This document shows positions 32,854 to 43,977 of a DNA stretch of 64,000 nt, piece by piece (position 1 is the first letter of the stretch; every line of letters begins with the position of its first letter). The stretch comes from Talpa occidentalis. Lineage: Eukaryota; Chordata; Mammalia; Eulipotyphla; Talpidae. The notes under the pieces are model-generated. The model was not told where the DNA came from. It made no database searches and saw nothing but the letters and a program-made list of their open reading frames with translations. Made by a program: the position numbers and the translations under genes. The stretch is from contig NW_023603184.1 in assembly GCF_014898055.3 (NCBI RefSeq), forward strand, positions 29,366,808 to 29,430,807, written 5' to 3'.

Positions 32854-34640
32854 CTTATTGAACCCACAGACAGCTATACTGCCACAGAAATAAGAACATT
32901 TGTTAAGCATTTCCAATTTTTGAGAAATCAGGTAAAGAGAAAAAGAAAAGTTTTCATTTTTGTTAACAAAAGTAAATTTATCAAATTACTGTGCTACAGA
33001 TTGCTTAAAAAAGTTTTCTTAAATTTGGAAAACAAAACATTAAAGATTAACAGTGCTTTGAACAAAAATTTGTAAAAATTATTATCATCCTCATCAGTTC
33101 ATTCAGATTGATAAAATTAAGTTTGTTTGATCTTGGATTAGCAGTTTTATGAATCAGTTTCTCCATTAGAATTCTAGAAATTCTTAGGCAGTTCAGCGGT
33201 ATGACTTAAAGTTATCAGACATTCACTCCATGAATGTCCTTGAAGATTAAGCATTTTTGCCTGTAGTTGATTGTAAATACTTTCAAGCAAGAATCAAGAG
33301 GAAAACTGTAATTACGAATGAGAAAAGATTTAAAATTCCCAAGGTTAAAGATCTGGTGAGAATTCACCATAAAAATGATGTAATTAAGGAAATTTGGCTA
33401 TTGCTGATATGTTCAATATTTTACAATAAAAATTAGAATTATGATTGATTATATTTAGAGTAAGGACATTGACAAATTTCTAGTTTTGTAAACTTAGGTT
33501 TTAAAAATTTATTTGGCAATGTTTCTTTTTTTTTTTTTTTGGCAATGTTTCTTACGTAATTGAACATATCAAATAGCCAAATAGCTTAATAGCTCTCTTT
33601 TTATAAAGATGAGAACCAATGTTTTGAGATCTTCCAGGAGCCCTTTGGATAATCCTAGTTAGTTTAAGGTCAAACGACTTCATTTTGGGAAGTTTTAAAA
33701 AAAATGTTCAAAAGGTGTAAAACACTTGATTACATAGTATCACAGGCTGCTATGAAACAGTACTTAGTTGTGCATTTATTAAAATGACAAAAGATTTTAA
33801 AGACAAATACACAGTTACGTAATTGTAAAATAACTTTAATATTGTAAAGACTCAGTTTTATTAAACAACAAAAAACCCGATAAAGATGATGTGAAATGCA
33901 GAAATTATTTCATACTCTTTGCTTCATTGGCAAATTACACAAAAGGTAAATAAAAACCTTCAGAATATTTTATACTGGTTTCTTAAGCCATTAGTCTGTC
34001 AACTTAACAGAAAAAATTAAGCTCCAGTTTTCTATCAGTACATTACTGAGCTCATTTTTAAAACCCTTATAAATAAATCCATTTGAGTTTAGCCAGATTT
34101 GATCTTACAACACGAAATTCTTTTCAGTAAACCTGCATTATTTTTCTTAACAAAAACACCTCCTACATTCTTTGTATCCCATTTTCCTCCTATACCTTGT
34201 ATACAAAGTTGTTTTCTTTTACTCATTGTTTTAGAAGATTTATATATTGATTATAAATTTTAGTTATTACCAACTTTCTTTTTTCCAAAGGAAATTGTGA
34301 AAGAGGGGACTATAAAATGTCATAAATTAGTATCCTGTATTAGAATATTGTATTTATGAATACATAATTTCAAAAATTTATAATTTTTAGAGACGAGTAT
34401 TTTCATAGTACAATTTGTTTTAATGTGACAAAAGATGTTACCAACAGATTACATACATTTTGTCTTTCAGTAAAAATTAAGAAGCGGAAAATAGGTAAAC
34501 TTATAATAATTTTTAACTAATTAAGACTTTAGTACATTGTTTCATTTGGAAATGGTATAATTAATGAATAGCCATCGTTTAATTTAGCTTACTAAAACTT
34601 TCAAGTTTGAAGTTTCCAAAAAGATTCTGAAAAGTATGTT
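32854..34640. other. No gene; tandem GGCAATGTTTCTT around a T run at 33519-33553
   Basis: AT-rich sequence. GGCAATGTTTCTT occurs before and after a T16 run, which looks like a poly(T) insertion with a 13-bp target duplication, i.e. a retroposed bare poly(A). Otherwise nothing recognised. Confidence 0.45.
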
Positions 34641-34649
34641 AAGTAGACT

Positions 34650-34912
34650 TTTTAAAAAAGATTTATTTATGCATACAAGAACTGGGGTGTAGGCCAGAGG
34701 TGCAGGAGATAAGAGAATTCACCAGACAGAGTGGGGAGCAGAGCAGGCAGAATGACTGAAATACACTGCTAAGGGGAGCAGCAGGAGAGACAGGAGAGGT
34801 CTGCTGTGTCATGCAGGTTAGCTCCCTGAATAGGGATGGAACTTGTGCTGCAGTGGCTGGGGATAGCTTGATAGTGCTGTGTCTTTAACTCCTGTGCCAC
34901 CAGGGAGGCCCC
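34650..34912 (-). mobile_element. SINE type 2
   Basis: Flanked by AAGTAGAC (34641-34648) and AAGCAGAC (34913-34920). Confidence 0.9.
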
Positions 34913-34920
34913 AAGCAGAC

Positions 34921-35718
34921 ATATTTTATAAAACATAATTATTGTTGAAAAGTTCTTTTATATACTTTTATCTCATATTTTAATAATGTTTTTAACAATT
35001 AAGTGCTCATAAACATTTCTTAAATAATTAAACAAACCTAGCTATAATCTTAAATGATTTTTCTCATAGATAAATCAAATATAAAGAAAATCACAGAAAT
35101 AATCTAATAGTTAAAAATTATGTCTCTCCAAACTGTACTGTATTTGACATATACTAATCAGTATTTTTAGTACCTCCTGTTTTAAAATTGAATTTATAAT
35201 TTTATAATCTTGATATCTAGCAGGAATAACCTGAGCACATCTGACTAATAAACCTAGTAGAAAAGTTATTTCTGTATTATATTCAATGTTGACAATTCTT
35301 AAGACATGATTTATTAAGTCAAAAAAATTAAACTAGTTTTTATTTACCGAAATTATCCCAGATCATGTGAACTTGAAAAAAATTTGAGTTCAAGTCTATA
35401 TTTCTGAGTTTTAGGAAAACTTAATTTATGTAAGTGCATATTTTTTAAACCAATTAAATTGAACCTTTACAAATGAATTTTGGCAATATCCTGAGACAGA
35501 CATCTGGCACATTACGTAACTTATATACATAGACATATACATACACAAACAGAAATCTTATAGTTTTTATTTTGAATCCTAGCCATGAGTTAGGTATAAA
35601 TACAGAAATGCTAAGTTTACTAACTTACATGAATTGATTTTCATCTTTACCTTACTAATTTTTCCTCTAAATTTGATTTTCCCATAGGAAACAATAGGGC
35701 ATTTAATGAGAGCTCTCT
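34921..35718. other. No feature recognised
   Basis: AT-rich unassigned sequence. Confidence 0.4.
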
Positions 35719-35731
35719 AAAAGATCCTTTT

Positions 35732-36300
35732 TTTAAAAAAAAATATTTTATAAATTTTTTACATCATTTTTCATTTTTGCACAATGTATGCATTTTCATC
35801 TTGGTTATAGTCCCCATACAATTCCCATCCCTCTTATTTTGACCCTAATCCTCCCTCATAGTGTGTCTCTGGTTTATAGTTGCTTGTTGATTTTGATTTT
35901 TACTTTATTATAATTAATCTTTTCCTGGTCCCTTATTTAGGTTTTCTAAATTCCCGCTATGAGTGAGATCATTCAGTATTTTTCTTTTTCTTTCTGGCTT
36001 ATTTCGCTGAGCATGATCCCTTCCAGCTCCATCCATGTTGCTGCAAACTGCATGTGTTTATCTTTTTTGATTGCTGAGTAATATTCCTTTGTGTATATGT
36101 ACCACATTTTCTTGATCCAGTCATCTATTTTTGGGCATTTGGGTTATTTCCATAGCTTAGCTATTGTGAATAGTGTTGCTATAAACATAGGGGTGCAGGT
36201 GCTCTTTTGAATTAATGTTTCTGTGTCCTTTGGGCAAATACCTAGGAGTGGAATTGCTGGATCATATGGAAGCTCCATCTTTAGAAGACTGAGGAATCTC
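35732..36300 (-). mobile_element. 5'-truncated L1
   Basis: T-rich start then the same 3'UTR and ORF2 C-terminal text as the L1 at 22550-23060. Possible target duplication TCTAAAAGATCCTTTT / TCTCCAAGATCCTTTT at about 35715-35731 and 36297-36312. Confidence 0.92.
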
Positions 36301-36312
36301 CAAGATCCTTTT

Positions 36313-37513
36313 AGAGATAAAAGTCCAAATATTCAAAAGTATACCCATTATAACTGTGATTCAAAACCAACCAATAAGCTTTATTTGACTTATAATCCAT
36401 ATTAAGTCATTTTGCCTTACCTATGACACAAACGGTATCCCCAAAGAGAAGGTAAAAGATGCAACCTTCCCGAGATCCAGAAAGTTTACTCCTGAGTTAG
36501 CCTAAAACTGCAAATATCTTTATTTGCATAATGCTAAGAATAGTGTTTGTGAAGATGATCTCTCTCTTATTCACTATAGGAATGGACCAGCTGAGCTATG
36601 GTACTGGGTAGTCAATATAAAGATAAGGGTTTCCCAATACCATGAAAACAGAGAAGGTTGACAAAACAAAAACCTCTTATGGACTGGGTTCTTTCATTAA
36701 GACAAACTTCCCCCAGGGCCAGCAAGGTTGAACAGAGAATGCTAGCTGTCATTTTGTGTCTTATGTGTGGCTGGTGATCTAACTCAAGCCAATGCTTGTA
36801 ACCCAAACTGGACTAAAGTGAATACACTTTATAGTGACAAAGCTCAGCTCTCAAGATACAAAACAAGATGAAAAGAATAACAACATAAATGACCAAGATA
36901 AGGAAAAGAAAGAGTAGGACATGGATCATAACCAATGGGTACCAAGAACCAAAAGTACAAGAGTCATAATTCAAACAACTAATACTAATATGTTTCCTGT
37001 CAGTTTATATTTAGAAAGAGACTTTTATTACTCTTGCTTTAAACTGATCTGGGAATAAAAATACTCACCTCCTGCTGGCATCTTGTCGACGTTCCAGGAT
37101 TTCTCAATGTCCTAGCCACTGAATTGCATTCTCGTCACCAGAAACTCTAAGGGATGCAAAATTTTACCTCTGTCTTTTTAGGATATTTTTGCTGGGTGGG
37201 CCTGAGAATGAAAGTGACATAAGATGGATTAACAAAATATATAGTTTATATAAATTTTGTGTGACATGGGTGCACATGTAATAATTGAAAATCCAAAGAA
37301 ATTGCTAAGCTTAGACTTTTACATTAGCTTGAGGGAGGAGAGACAATTGTGGAAAAGTAAAGTGTATTAAGGCTAAAGAAAGATAAGAATTATTTTAGCA
37401 GTCTTTTTGTATAGAATTCTGTTTTGATACCCATTGGAAGAAAATCTCTTTGTTTCTGGTATAAGGAGGGCATCGTTCACATGAGGTTTTTTTTTTTGGA
37501 GAACAGAACAGGT
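36313..37513. other. No feature recognised
   Basis: Unassigned. Positions 37141-37440 resemble 29305-29580 in text (for example AAAATTTTACCTCT, GGCCTGAGAATGAAA, TTTTTGTATAGAATTCTGTTTTGATACCCATT), so the two are copies of an unidentified dispersed repeat. Confidence 0.45.
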
Positions 37514-37557
37514 AGATTTATTTATGTATTTATTTATGTATTTATTTATTTATTTTT
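37514..37557. repeat. (TATT)n / (TATG TATT)n microsatellite
   Basis: Tandem TTTATTTATG / TATTTATT units directly before a SINE tail. Probably an expansion of the SINE's own (AAAT)n tail. Confidence 0.85.
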
Positions 37558-37814
37558 AAGATTTATTTATTTATACAAGAACTGGGGTACAGGCCAGAGG
37601 TGCAGGGGCATAAGAGAATTCACCAGAGACAGAGTAGGAACAGAACAGGCAGACAGACCGAAAACACTGCTGAGAGGAGCAGTGGCTGAGACAGGAGAGG
37701 TCTGCCGTGCCATGTGGGTATCTCCCTGGCTGGCTGGGAATCTAACCCACACTGCAGAGGCTGTGGACAGCTTCATGGTGCTGCGCTCAACCCACTGCGC
37801 CATCGGGGAGGCCC
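37558..37814 (-). mobile_element. SINE, intermediate type
   Basis: Complete body to CATCGGGGAGGCCC, tail side ACAAGAACTGGGGTACAGGCCAGAGG. Confidence 0.9.
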
Positions 37815-38303
37815 TACAAGAGTTTTTATCTCCTGTTTTCAGGAAGAAAAGGGCAGTTTAGAATGCCCTTCTTGTATCTACTATTTTTTAAGTTGTAAGC
37901 TCAAAATAAGCAAAGTGTTATATTTTTTGGTGCATATTCTGCTACCTTTCAATATCTAGAAAGTCACTAGTCAGGACACAGGAATGATTTAGTAAAGTCA
38001 AGAATATACCAGTTCCATTTTTGTTCCACCTAGATTAAAGCTATTGAATAACTGAGTGTCAGATGATTCATGTCCAAGTTAAAACCAAATTTACTTCAAG
38101 ATCTCTGAAACAGATACCAGGCATTAAGTTTCACCCTTCTTTTAGAAAAAGACCAGGAAATGAAGCCATGAGGACCTGTGTGTACTTGCTCGGGCTGGCA
38201 ACTGATGTACTAGTGGAAACGTCAGAAACTTGGAAGAATTTCTTTTTTAATAACAGGTTTAAAAAATGTTTAATGAGAACTTTTGTTTTTAAAGAATTAT
38301 GCC

Positions 38304-38577
38304 TTTTTTTTTTTAAGATTTATTTATTTAAATATCCATACAAGCACTGGGTACAGTCGCAAGTGTGGGAGGGTGAGAGGATTCACCAGAGCCGGAGCGG
38401 AGAACAGAACAGGCAGATCGACGAAATACACTGCTGAGGGGAGCAGCAGGCGCAGCAGGAGAGGTCTGCTGTGCCATGTGGGACCCTCGCCAGTGGCCGG
38501 GCATTGAACTGGCGCTGCAGAGGCTGCAGGCAGCTTCGTAGCTCAGCGCTCAACTGCTGCGCCACCAGGGGAGGCCC
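38304..38577 (-). mobile_element. SINE type 1
   Basis: Target duplication AAGAATTATGCCTTT (38292-38306) / AAGAATTATTCCTTT (38578-38592). Confidence 0.92.
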
Positions 38578-38594
38578 AAGAATTATTCCTTTAT

Positions 38595-38700
38595 TATAAG
38601 ATTTTTATTATATTTATTTTTGTGTAGAAGAACTGGGGTGTAGGCCAGAGGTGCTGGGGGAGAGAGGATTCACCAGAGACAGAGTGGGATGCAGAACAGG
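38595..38700 (-). mobile_element. SINE type 2, left part (interrupted)
   Basis: Type 2 tail-side sequence up to GCAGAACAGG. The SINE resumes at 39607 with CAGATCCACTGAAATACAC, exactly the next bases of the consensus. Confidence 0.9.
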
Positions 38701-38706
38701 CCCATC

Positions 38707-39608
38707 TGTAACCAGTGGCTGAAGCCAAAAGACTGTTATAGGTGGTACCCCCGGAGGGGTTTCCTGGTGTGGATAGCCTCAGGGAAAATGCTAAAAAAAG
38801 TATAGCATTTTTGGGTGGGGCATGGATAAAATATATAAGGTTCTGCAGAAGGGGGCACAGATTTATTCGGTCTTCAGGATTCAAGGTTTTTGGATCTGTA
38901 GCATTTGGGGTCAGCGGATTTCAGCCCCCATGGCACCCATCTTCCAGAAAGCTGTTGTGGGCCTCTGAAGATGGAGGCCTCCAGCAGCCAAATTTGGAGA
39001 GGAAAAGTTCAGAGACTTTGCAATTAGCAGAGTGACTGAAACTGTTCCTGGTTTTGCTGCAGTTACAGCCTGGCAGAGAAAGCAGAGACCGGAGAGAGCC
39101 ACCTGGCTGAGCTGCGAGAGTGTGGCTCTTTGTTGAGTTGTTCCGATGCTACAGCTGCTGTCTTGACTGTCGCTTGCCTGGTACTGCATTGGGGCATCCA
39201 GGAAGCTCCAGGAGTATCTCCTGTTGGCTTTGTGAGTTGGAACCTGGCCTAAGAGTCTGGCTGCTGTGTGCTCCAGGTCAGCAGAGGCAGGAAGACACCA
39301 TCTTGAACACGTGGCCTATTGTTCTGGAGAGGAGTTCTGTGACTCTTCCTCAGTGGTGGGAAGATGCCATTTTAGCTGATTTTGTTTAGAACTAAAAAAC
39401 ACTGGGCATGGCTTCGGGTGAGGTAAAGGCAATTTTTGGCCTCAGTAACACTTTGCTTCCCCCTGGTTTGTTAAATAAATCCCATTGTTGTTGTTCCCTG
39501 AGCCTGAGCAGTCTTGCAATTGGGCGCATAGATGAAGAACTCAGTGACCAGTAAACTATTTGAGCAGTGTCCTTGGCCAGTTTTAGTGCCCCTTGCTGCC
39601 CTATAGCA
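38707..39608 (+). mobile_element. Candidate solo LTR inserted in a SINE
   Basis: About 900 bp starting TGTAACCAGTGG and ending CCCTATAGCA, placed precisely within a type 2 SINE. It has a TATATAAG box at 38833-38840 and AATAAA at 39474-39479 in the same orientation. Short flanks CATC / GATC (38703-38706, 39609-39612), or CCCATC / CAGATC, fit a decayed 4-6 bp duplication. I do not recognise the family. The TATA-to-AATAAA distance of about 640 bp would mean a long R region, or that another TATA is used. Confidence 0.65.
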
Positions 39609-39768
39609 GATCCACTGAAATACACTGCTAACAGGAGCAGCATGCAAAACAAGAGAGGTCTACTGCACCATGTGTGTTAGTTCCCTGGTCAGGGATTTAA
39701 CTCAGGACACTTTGTGGCAGGGAAGGCCACAGTGCTGAGCCTTAACTCCTAGGCCACGAGGGAGGCCC
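39609..39768 (-). mobile_element. SINE type 2, right part
   Basis: Continuation of 38595-38700, ending CACGAGGGAGGCCC. The A-box side is diverged, so this is an old copy, older than the LTR-like insert. Confidence 0.9.
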
Positions 39769-40048
39769 TAAAAAATATGTTTAAACTATAGCAATTATGG
39801 ATGACATAATTGAGGACAAGGCAAGGTAGAGATCACTAAATGAATTGCAGAGAATAACTGATATCACCAGAAATTAGGTTCTCTTGAGGAGAGTTGTCTG
39901 AAACTTTCTATACTATGAAAGTGAGCATCTCTGATACATTCCAGATAACTGTGATAGTCTCCACAGCAACTAAAAGAAAGTTGCATTCCCTGTAGTTTTG
40001 TGCAAACAAACACTTTTAATGTGAAAGTTACTTTTAAAATAGTCATAC

Positions 40049-40607
40049 TGTTACAGGGAGGGAGAGGGGCAGCCCAGACCCCACAAACCTGCCTGCTCTA
40101 AATTGGTTCTGCCATCCGCCCACATCAACACAAAACATATCAGACTTTAATGGGAAGGAACTTTAATACAATTAGGAAACAATACAGGAAAGGCAAAGAA
40201 TCTAGTTTCTAAATCAAGCACCCAAAGTTACCCATCCCCTCGTGGGTAAAAGTCCACCCAAACAGGATTGGCCCAGAACAAGGCCCCAAAGCCTGTCACA
40301 AGTCTAAAGCACCTTCCAGTGGGGACCCACAGAAAAGCATCAGAAACAACCAGATGAGTCTGGAAGGAAAAGAGCAAAATCAAAATCAAGACAAAACCCG
40401 CCATTGTCACCTCCCCATGGGTCTCTCACCCTCATGTGTCTCTTGGCTCCATGTGCCTCCTCCAGGTCTCCTTCTGGCTCTCCATCCTGCTTCCTTCTTT
40501 CCTCAGTCTCCTCTGCAGCTTCTTCTCTCCCTGCTCAGCTCCACCCTCCTTTTGGGTGGGGCAGGAAACCTGGAACCTCCCTCTTTCCTGGGGACCACCC
40601 TGTTACA
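40049..40607 (-). mobile_element. Candidate solo LTR
   Basis: Ends are inverted TGTTACAGGG ... CCCTGTTACA (559 bp), with flanks ATAC / GTAC resembling a 4-bp duplication. Read on the minus strand it begins TGTAACAGGG, has two ATTAAA signals (40146-40151 and 40162-40167 on +) about 100-120 bp before its 3' end, and a pyrimidine/purine-rich U3-like first half. Family not recognised. Confidence 0.6.
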
Positions 40608-42043
40608 GTACTTTATCATGAAATCTGTAAAGATAAAGCATGGTGAAAATAGTGATTAATTCCATGAGTTCCATGAGGGACAAATGTAAGATTCTGTGCT
40701 ATTTATTGTGGGAAATAAAAAGACACATAAGGACAAGGTGTAAAATGACTTGATCTTATTTTAGAGGTGACTGTAGCAAAGTAGAAAGATTGTGGAGGTT
40801 GCCATTAAATAGACCTAGATTTCAGTCCCATTTTGCCACCTAACAGCTGTGTGTTTGGGCAAATTACTTGTCTCCTTGAGTCTCAATTTTCTTTTCTATG
40901 AAATTCAGATGAATAGATGAATAGTTTAATAGGATTGTGGCAAAGATAGAGTGAAGAACCTCATTACTATTTAATAAAATACTGATCGAAAAATATATTA
41001 GATAGAAAAGGATAGATGCCATAGGAAGTATTTCTTCAGAGTAGGAAAAGATAGTATTTGCATTAAAAATTAATGCGCAGCCTCACTTATTTTCTGTTTT
41101 AAAAGAAGTCATAAAATTCTGAGCAATTCGTAATTACTTGCAGCTACATATGTTTAGTATATGTCTTTGGTGTTTATTTCTATGAGATTATCAGCAATAT
41201 GTGGATTTTCTCTTTAGACTAAACTATAACAGTACATTTTAACTTGTGGTTACTTACTTTCATTTACAGAACTGTGTTTCTATAGCAAGAGTCAGAAGCA
41301 CACACAGGTGTTTCATATTTGAATAAAATTGCAATGTTTTGATTCCCATATATAACAGCCCAATTTTCAGCGCTCTTGTTGAAGATAAATGGGAAAAGCA
41401 TTTGAACAAATGATTTTTTTTTTGGGTAAAATCCTTCATTGCCTTCTGTGAAGACTATTAATTACTCACTGTTGTAGATAAAAGAATTCTTTGAATTAAC
41501 AAGAATAATGGTGCACTATGAGGGACTCTGGCCATTCAACAAGCCCTTTCCATGAGACAGCACAATTTTGGAGAGTAAGTTTTTGTTTTTATTTTACATC
41601 CTCTTCCAGAAAGCACCCTCCCTCCACCCTCCACTGGAGATACATTGCCTAGTCACTGACTTGAATCAAATGAGATGACTTTATGTTCTCAACTCTGTTT
41701 TTAAAAATTATGATGTGCTCATTAAGCAATTACTTAATTTCTTCACGTGTTTTCCTCAGAACTAAGTATTAATTTGTTTTTTGTATCTATATATAGCTAT
41801 ATTTAAAAATTAAGGTGTTTACATAAAAATCAAAAAATCTGTAATTGAAGTGTTATTCAGAAACAGTGCATAATTGCATATGGTGTGCTGACAAACCTTA
41901 GCAGTAATGAACTTATCTCCCTGTCTTCTGAGATGATGACCTTAAGTCTAAGCTCTGCTAGATCCTCTTTATATACATCCCCTCATCCTGTATTACACTG
42001 TAAATGTTTATGTCTTTCTCCCCATTATACCCTATGCACTATG
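40608..42043. other. No gene; contains a MIR
   Basis: Apart from the MIR at 40777-40945, no element recognised. Confidence 0.4.
40777..40945 (+). repeat. MIR SINE
   Basis: TAGACCTAGATTTCAGTCCC, AACAGCTGTGTGTTTGGGCAAATTACTTG and GAGTCTCAATTTTCTTTTC follow the MIR core. Confidence 0.85.
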
Positions 42044-42061
42044 AAAAATACTGTCTTATCT

Positions 42062-42256
42062 GCCAGAAAGAAAAAGAGAAATACCGGATGGTCTCACTCA
42101 TAGCAGGAATCTAGAAAACTTAAATAAGGGACCAGGAAAATGAATAACTATAAGAAAGTGAAAATCAAAATCAACAAAAAACTATGAACCAGAGACACTT
42201 TTTGGGGGGTGGGGGGCGGGAGGGGAGGGATTGGGGTCAAAATGGGAAGAAAAAGA
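42062..42256 (+). mobile_element. Severely 5'-truncated L1 (3'UTR only)
   Basis: Contains the sense version of the 3' end seen at 22550-22740 (CTCACTCATAGCAGGAATCTAG, GGGACCAGGAAAATGAAT, the G-rich tract at 42205-42231). Flanked by AAATACTGTCTTATCT at about 42045-42060 and again at about 42260-42275, a clean target duplication. It has little divergence from the full-length copy, so it is young. Confidence 0.93.
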
Positions 42257-42275
42257 AAATACTGTCTTATCTAAC

Positions 42276-43199
42276 CTTATGTGCCTAGTTCAGAAACAGG
42301 TGATTTCAACAAAAGTACTTATCTGAATGGAAGAATTGTGTCTAGAGTAATAAATATGAATGATGTCATCTTTGTTTTGCTGCTGGTGCCCTTTCACAGG
42401 CCAGAATTTGGCCCAGGGTTGTTTGTTTTGGAGTATCACTGACCCATTTCTAAGAGGTATTTTGCTTGACCTATTTCAGAATTGTATTAATAGAGTGGTT
42501 CTGGACGTGTGTCTTTTTGCCTAAACTAGTAGAATGTCAACCCGGAAGGTATGCACCTGTTAGCTTTGTTTTCTGTGCCCTCCTCCAGAAAGGACTACTT
42601 ATTCCTGGTTTGTGAGTTCCTCCAGGGCACGTTTGTATTTTCCAACTGGGTTTAGCAGAGTTTTTGCGTTACTAACAGGGCCAGGCCCAGAAAGGACATC
42701 TAAATCCCCAAAGGAAAACACAATAAACCATTCTAGCCCATCCTTAAATTACCAAGCCCTGTGTGCTAGTCACATGCCAGAAATGTAAATTTACTTTTAT
42801 TTCTCACAATTCTTTTTTTTCCCCTTTACCTTCCTCGCTTGCAGTTTTTGAATAATAGTTAAATCCAGTGGGTTTATACCAGGGGAGTCTCTTGGAGACT
42901 AAGATTACAAAAATGTTATTACACTGTAATTCTCACAATCTTTTTATTTAAAAAATTGAGAGAAAGTATGTGGCGTGCACTAATCTTAAGTGCATGGCTC
43001 CATGAAGTTTTACATGTGTACAAACCTCTGTAACTATCACCCAGATTGAGTTTTTCCACTTCCCATTGGGTTCCTTTATGCTCCCCCACCCCGTCCATCC
43101 CCCCAAAGTAACCATTACTCTAACTTCTCTTCCCATAGATAAGTTTTGCACGAAATTATTTTGCAGGAAAAGTAAAGTAAAATTATTTGCCCATATTCC
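42276..43199. other. No gene; decayed L1-like text near 42940-43140
   Basis: ATCACCCAGATTGAG and CCCATTGGGTTCC near 43036-43075 resemble ancient antisense L1 3'UTR. Otherwise nothing recognised before the CpG island. Confidence 0.35.
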
Positions 43200-43533
43200 C
43201 GTGGGGCCGGATGAGACTTAAGGTACAGGGTAACCCGCGGTGGTTCCCGGGGATGGGCAGGTGGGGGGGCGGGTTTGTGGGGCCAGTCCACAGGGCCATC
43301 AATTAGCTCTCATCGACCCACCAAAAAACGCACGGGGCCCCACGTAGGCAGTGCGGGGCACGCCACAATGAACGCCCCATGGACAGGCTCGCCGACCCCG
43401 CCAGAACCTTCTCACCTTTACCGCGTGCACCCCGCAGCGCCAAGGGCAGCCGGGCGTGGTCCTGGGCGCGACCCGCCGCTACGCGAGTGGCCAGTGGGGG
43501 CGCTCCTGAGCCCGACATGAGGGCCACGCGCCC

Positions 43534-43890
43534 ATTGGCTGAACTTTCCCCCGCCGGCCGGCCGGCCGCAAAGCCCACCCCCTCGATCCTTTCTCAGCTC
43601 TCTCATTGGTCGTTCGCGTCTCACCCGCGCCCACTCCCGCTCCTCTCGCCCCCTCCCGGATGGAAACGGGATTGGAGGGGGGGGGCTGGAGGCTGAGCCG
43701 GGCGGAGGGAGAGCGGTCCTGCTGTAAGAGGGCCAGAGCCAGCCAATCAGGGCGCGACGTGGAAAAGAGGCTCCGCGCCAGCCAGTCAATTTCCGAGGCG
43801 AGGGTTGGGGCCGGCTGACGCGACCGCGGGCGGCAGCCAATGGGCGTGCCGCTGCCCGTCCGCTCTTCAGCAGCCGGCCGGGGGCGGTGG
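43534..43890 (+). promoter_or_regulatory. FAR1 core promoter with five CCAAT boxes
   Basis: CCAAT or its reverse ATTGG at 43534-43538 (rev), 43605-43609 (rev), 43671-43675 (rev), 43743-43747 (fwd) and 43837-43841 (fwd). Spacing is 71, 66, 72 and 94 bp. A GC box GGGGCGG is at 43881-43887. No TATA box upstream of exon 1. NF-Y binds CCAAT, usually 60-100 bp before the start site, so initiation around 43890-43920 is inferred. Confidence 0.7.
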
Positions 43891-43977
43891 AAGAGCGAGT
43901 GAGAAGAGCGCGACGGCTGCTGCGGAGCCATCGCTGGACAACCTGGGAGGAAGTGAGGCCGTCGCCTCTGCGTCCAG
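43890..43977 (+). other. FAR1: FAR1 exon 1 (5'UTR only; start estimated)
   Basis: Non-coding first exon inferred from three points. It lies in the CpG island downstream of the CCAAT/GC boxes. It ends at a strong donor CAG|GTGAGG (43975-43983). Exon 2 has its acceptor only 7 bp before the ATG, so a separate 5'UTR exon is required. No ATG in the estimated exon. The 5' boundary is a guess to within tens of bases. Confidence 0.65.
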
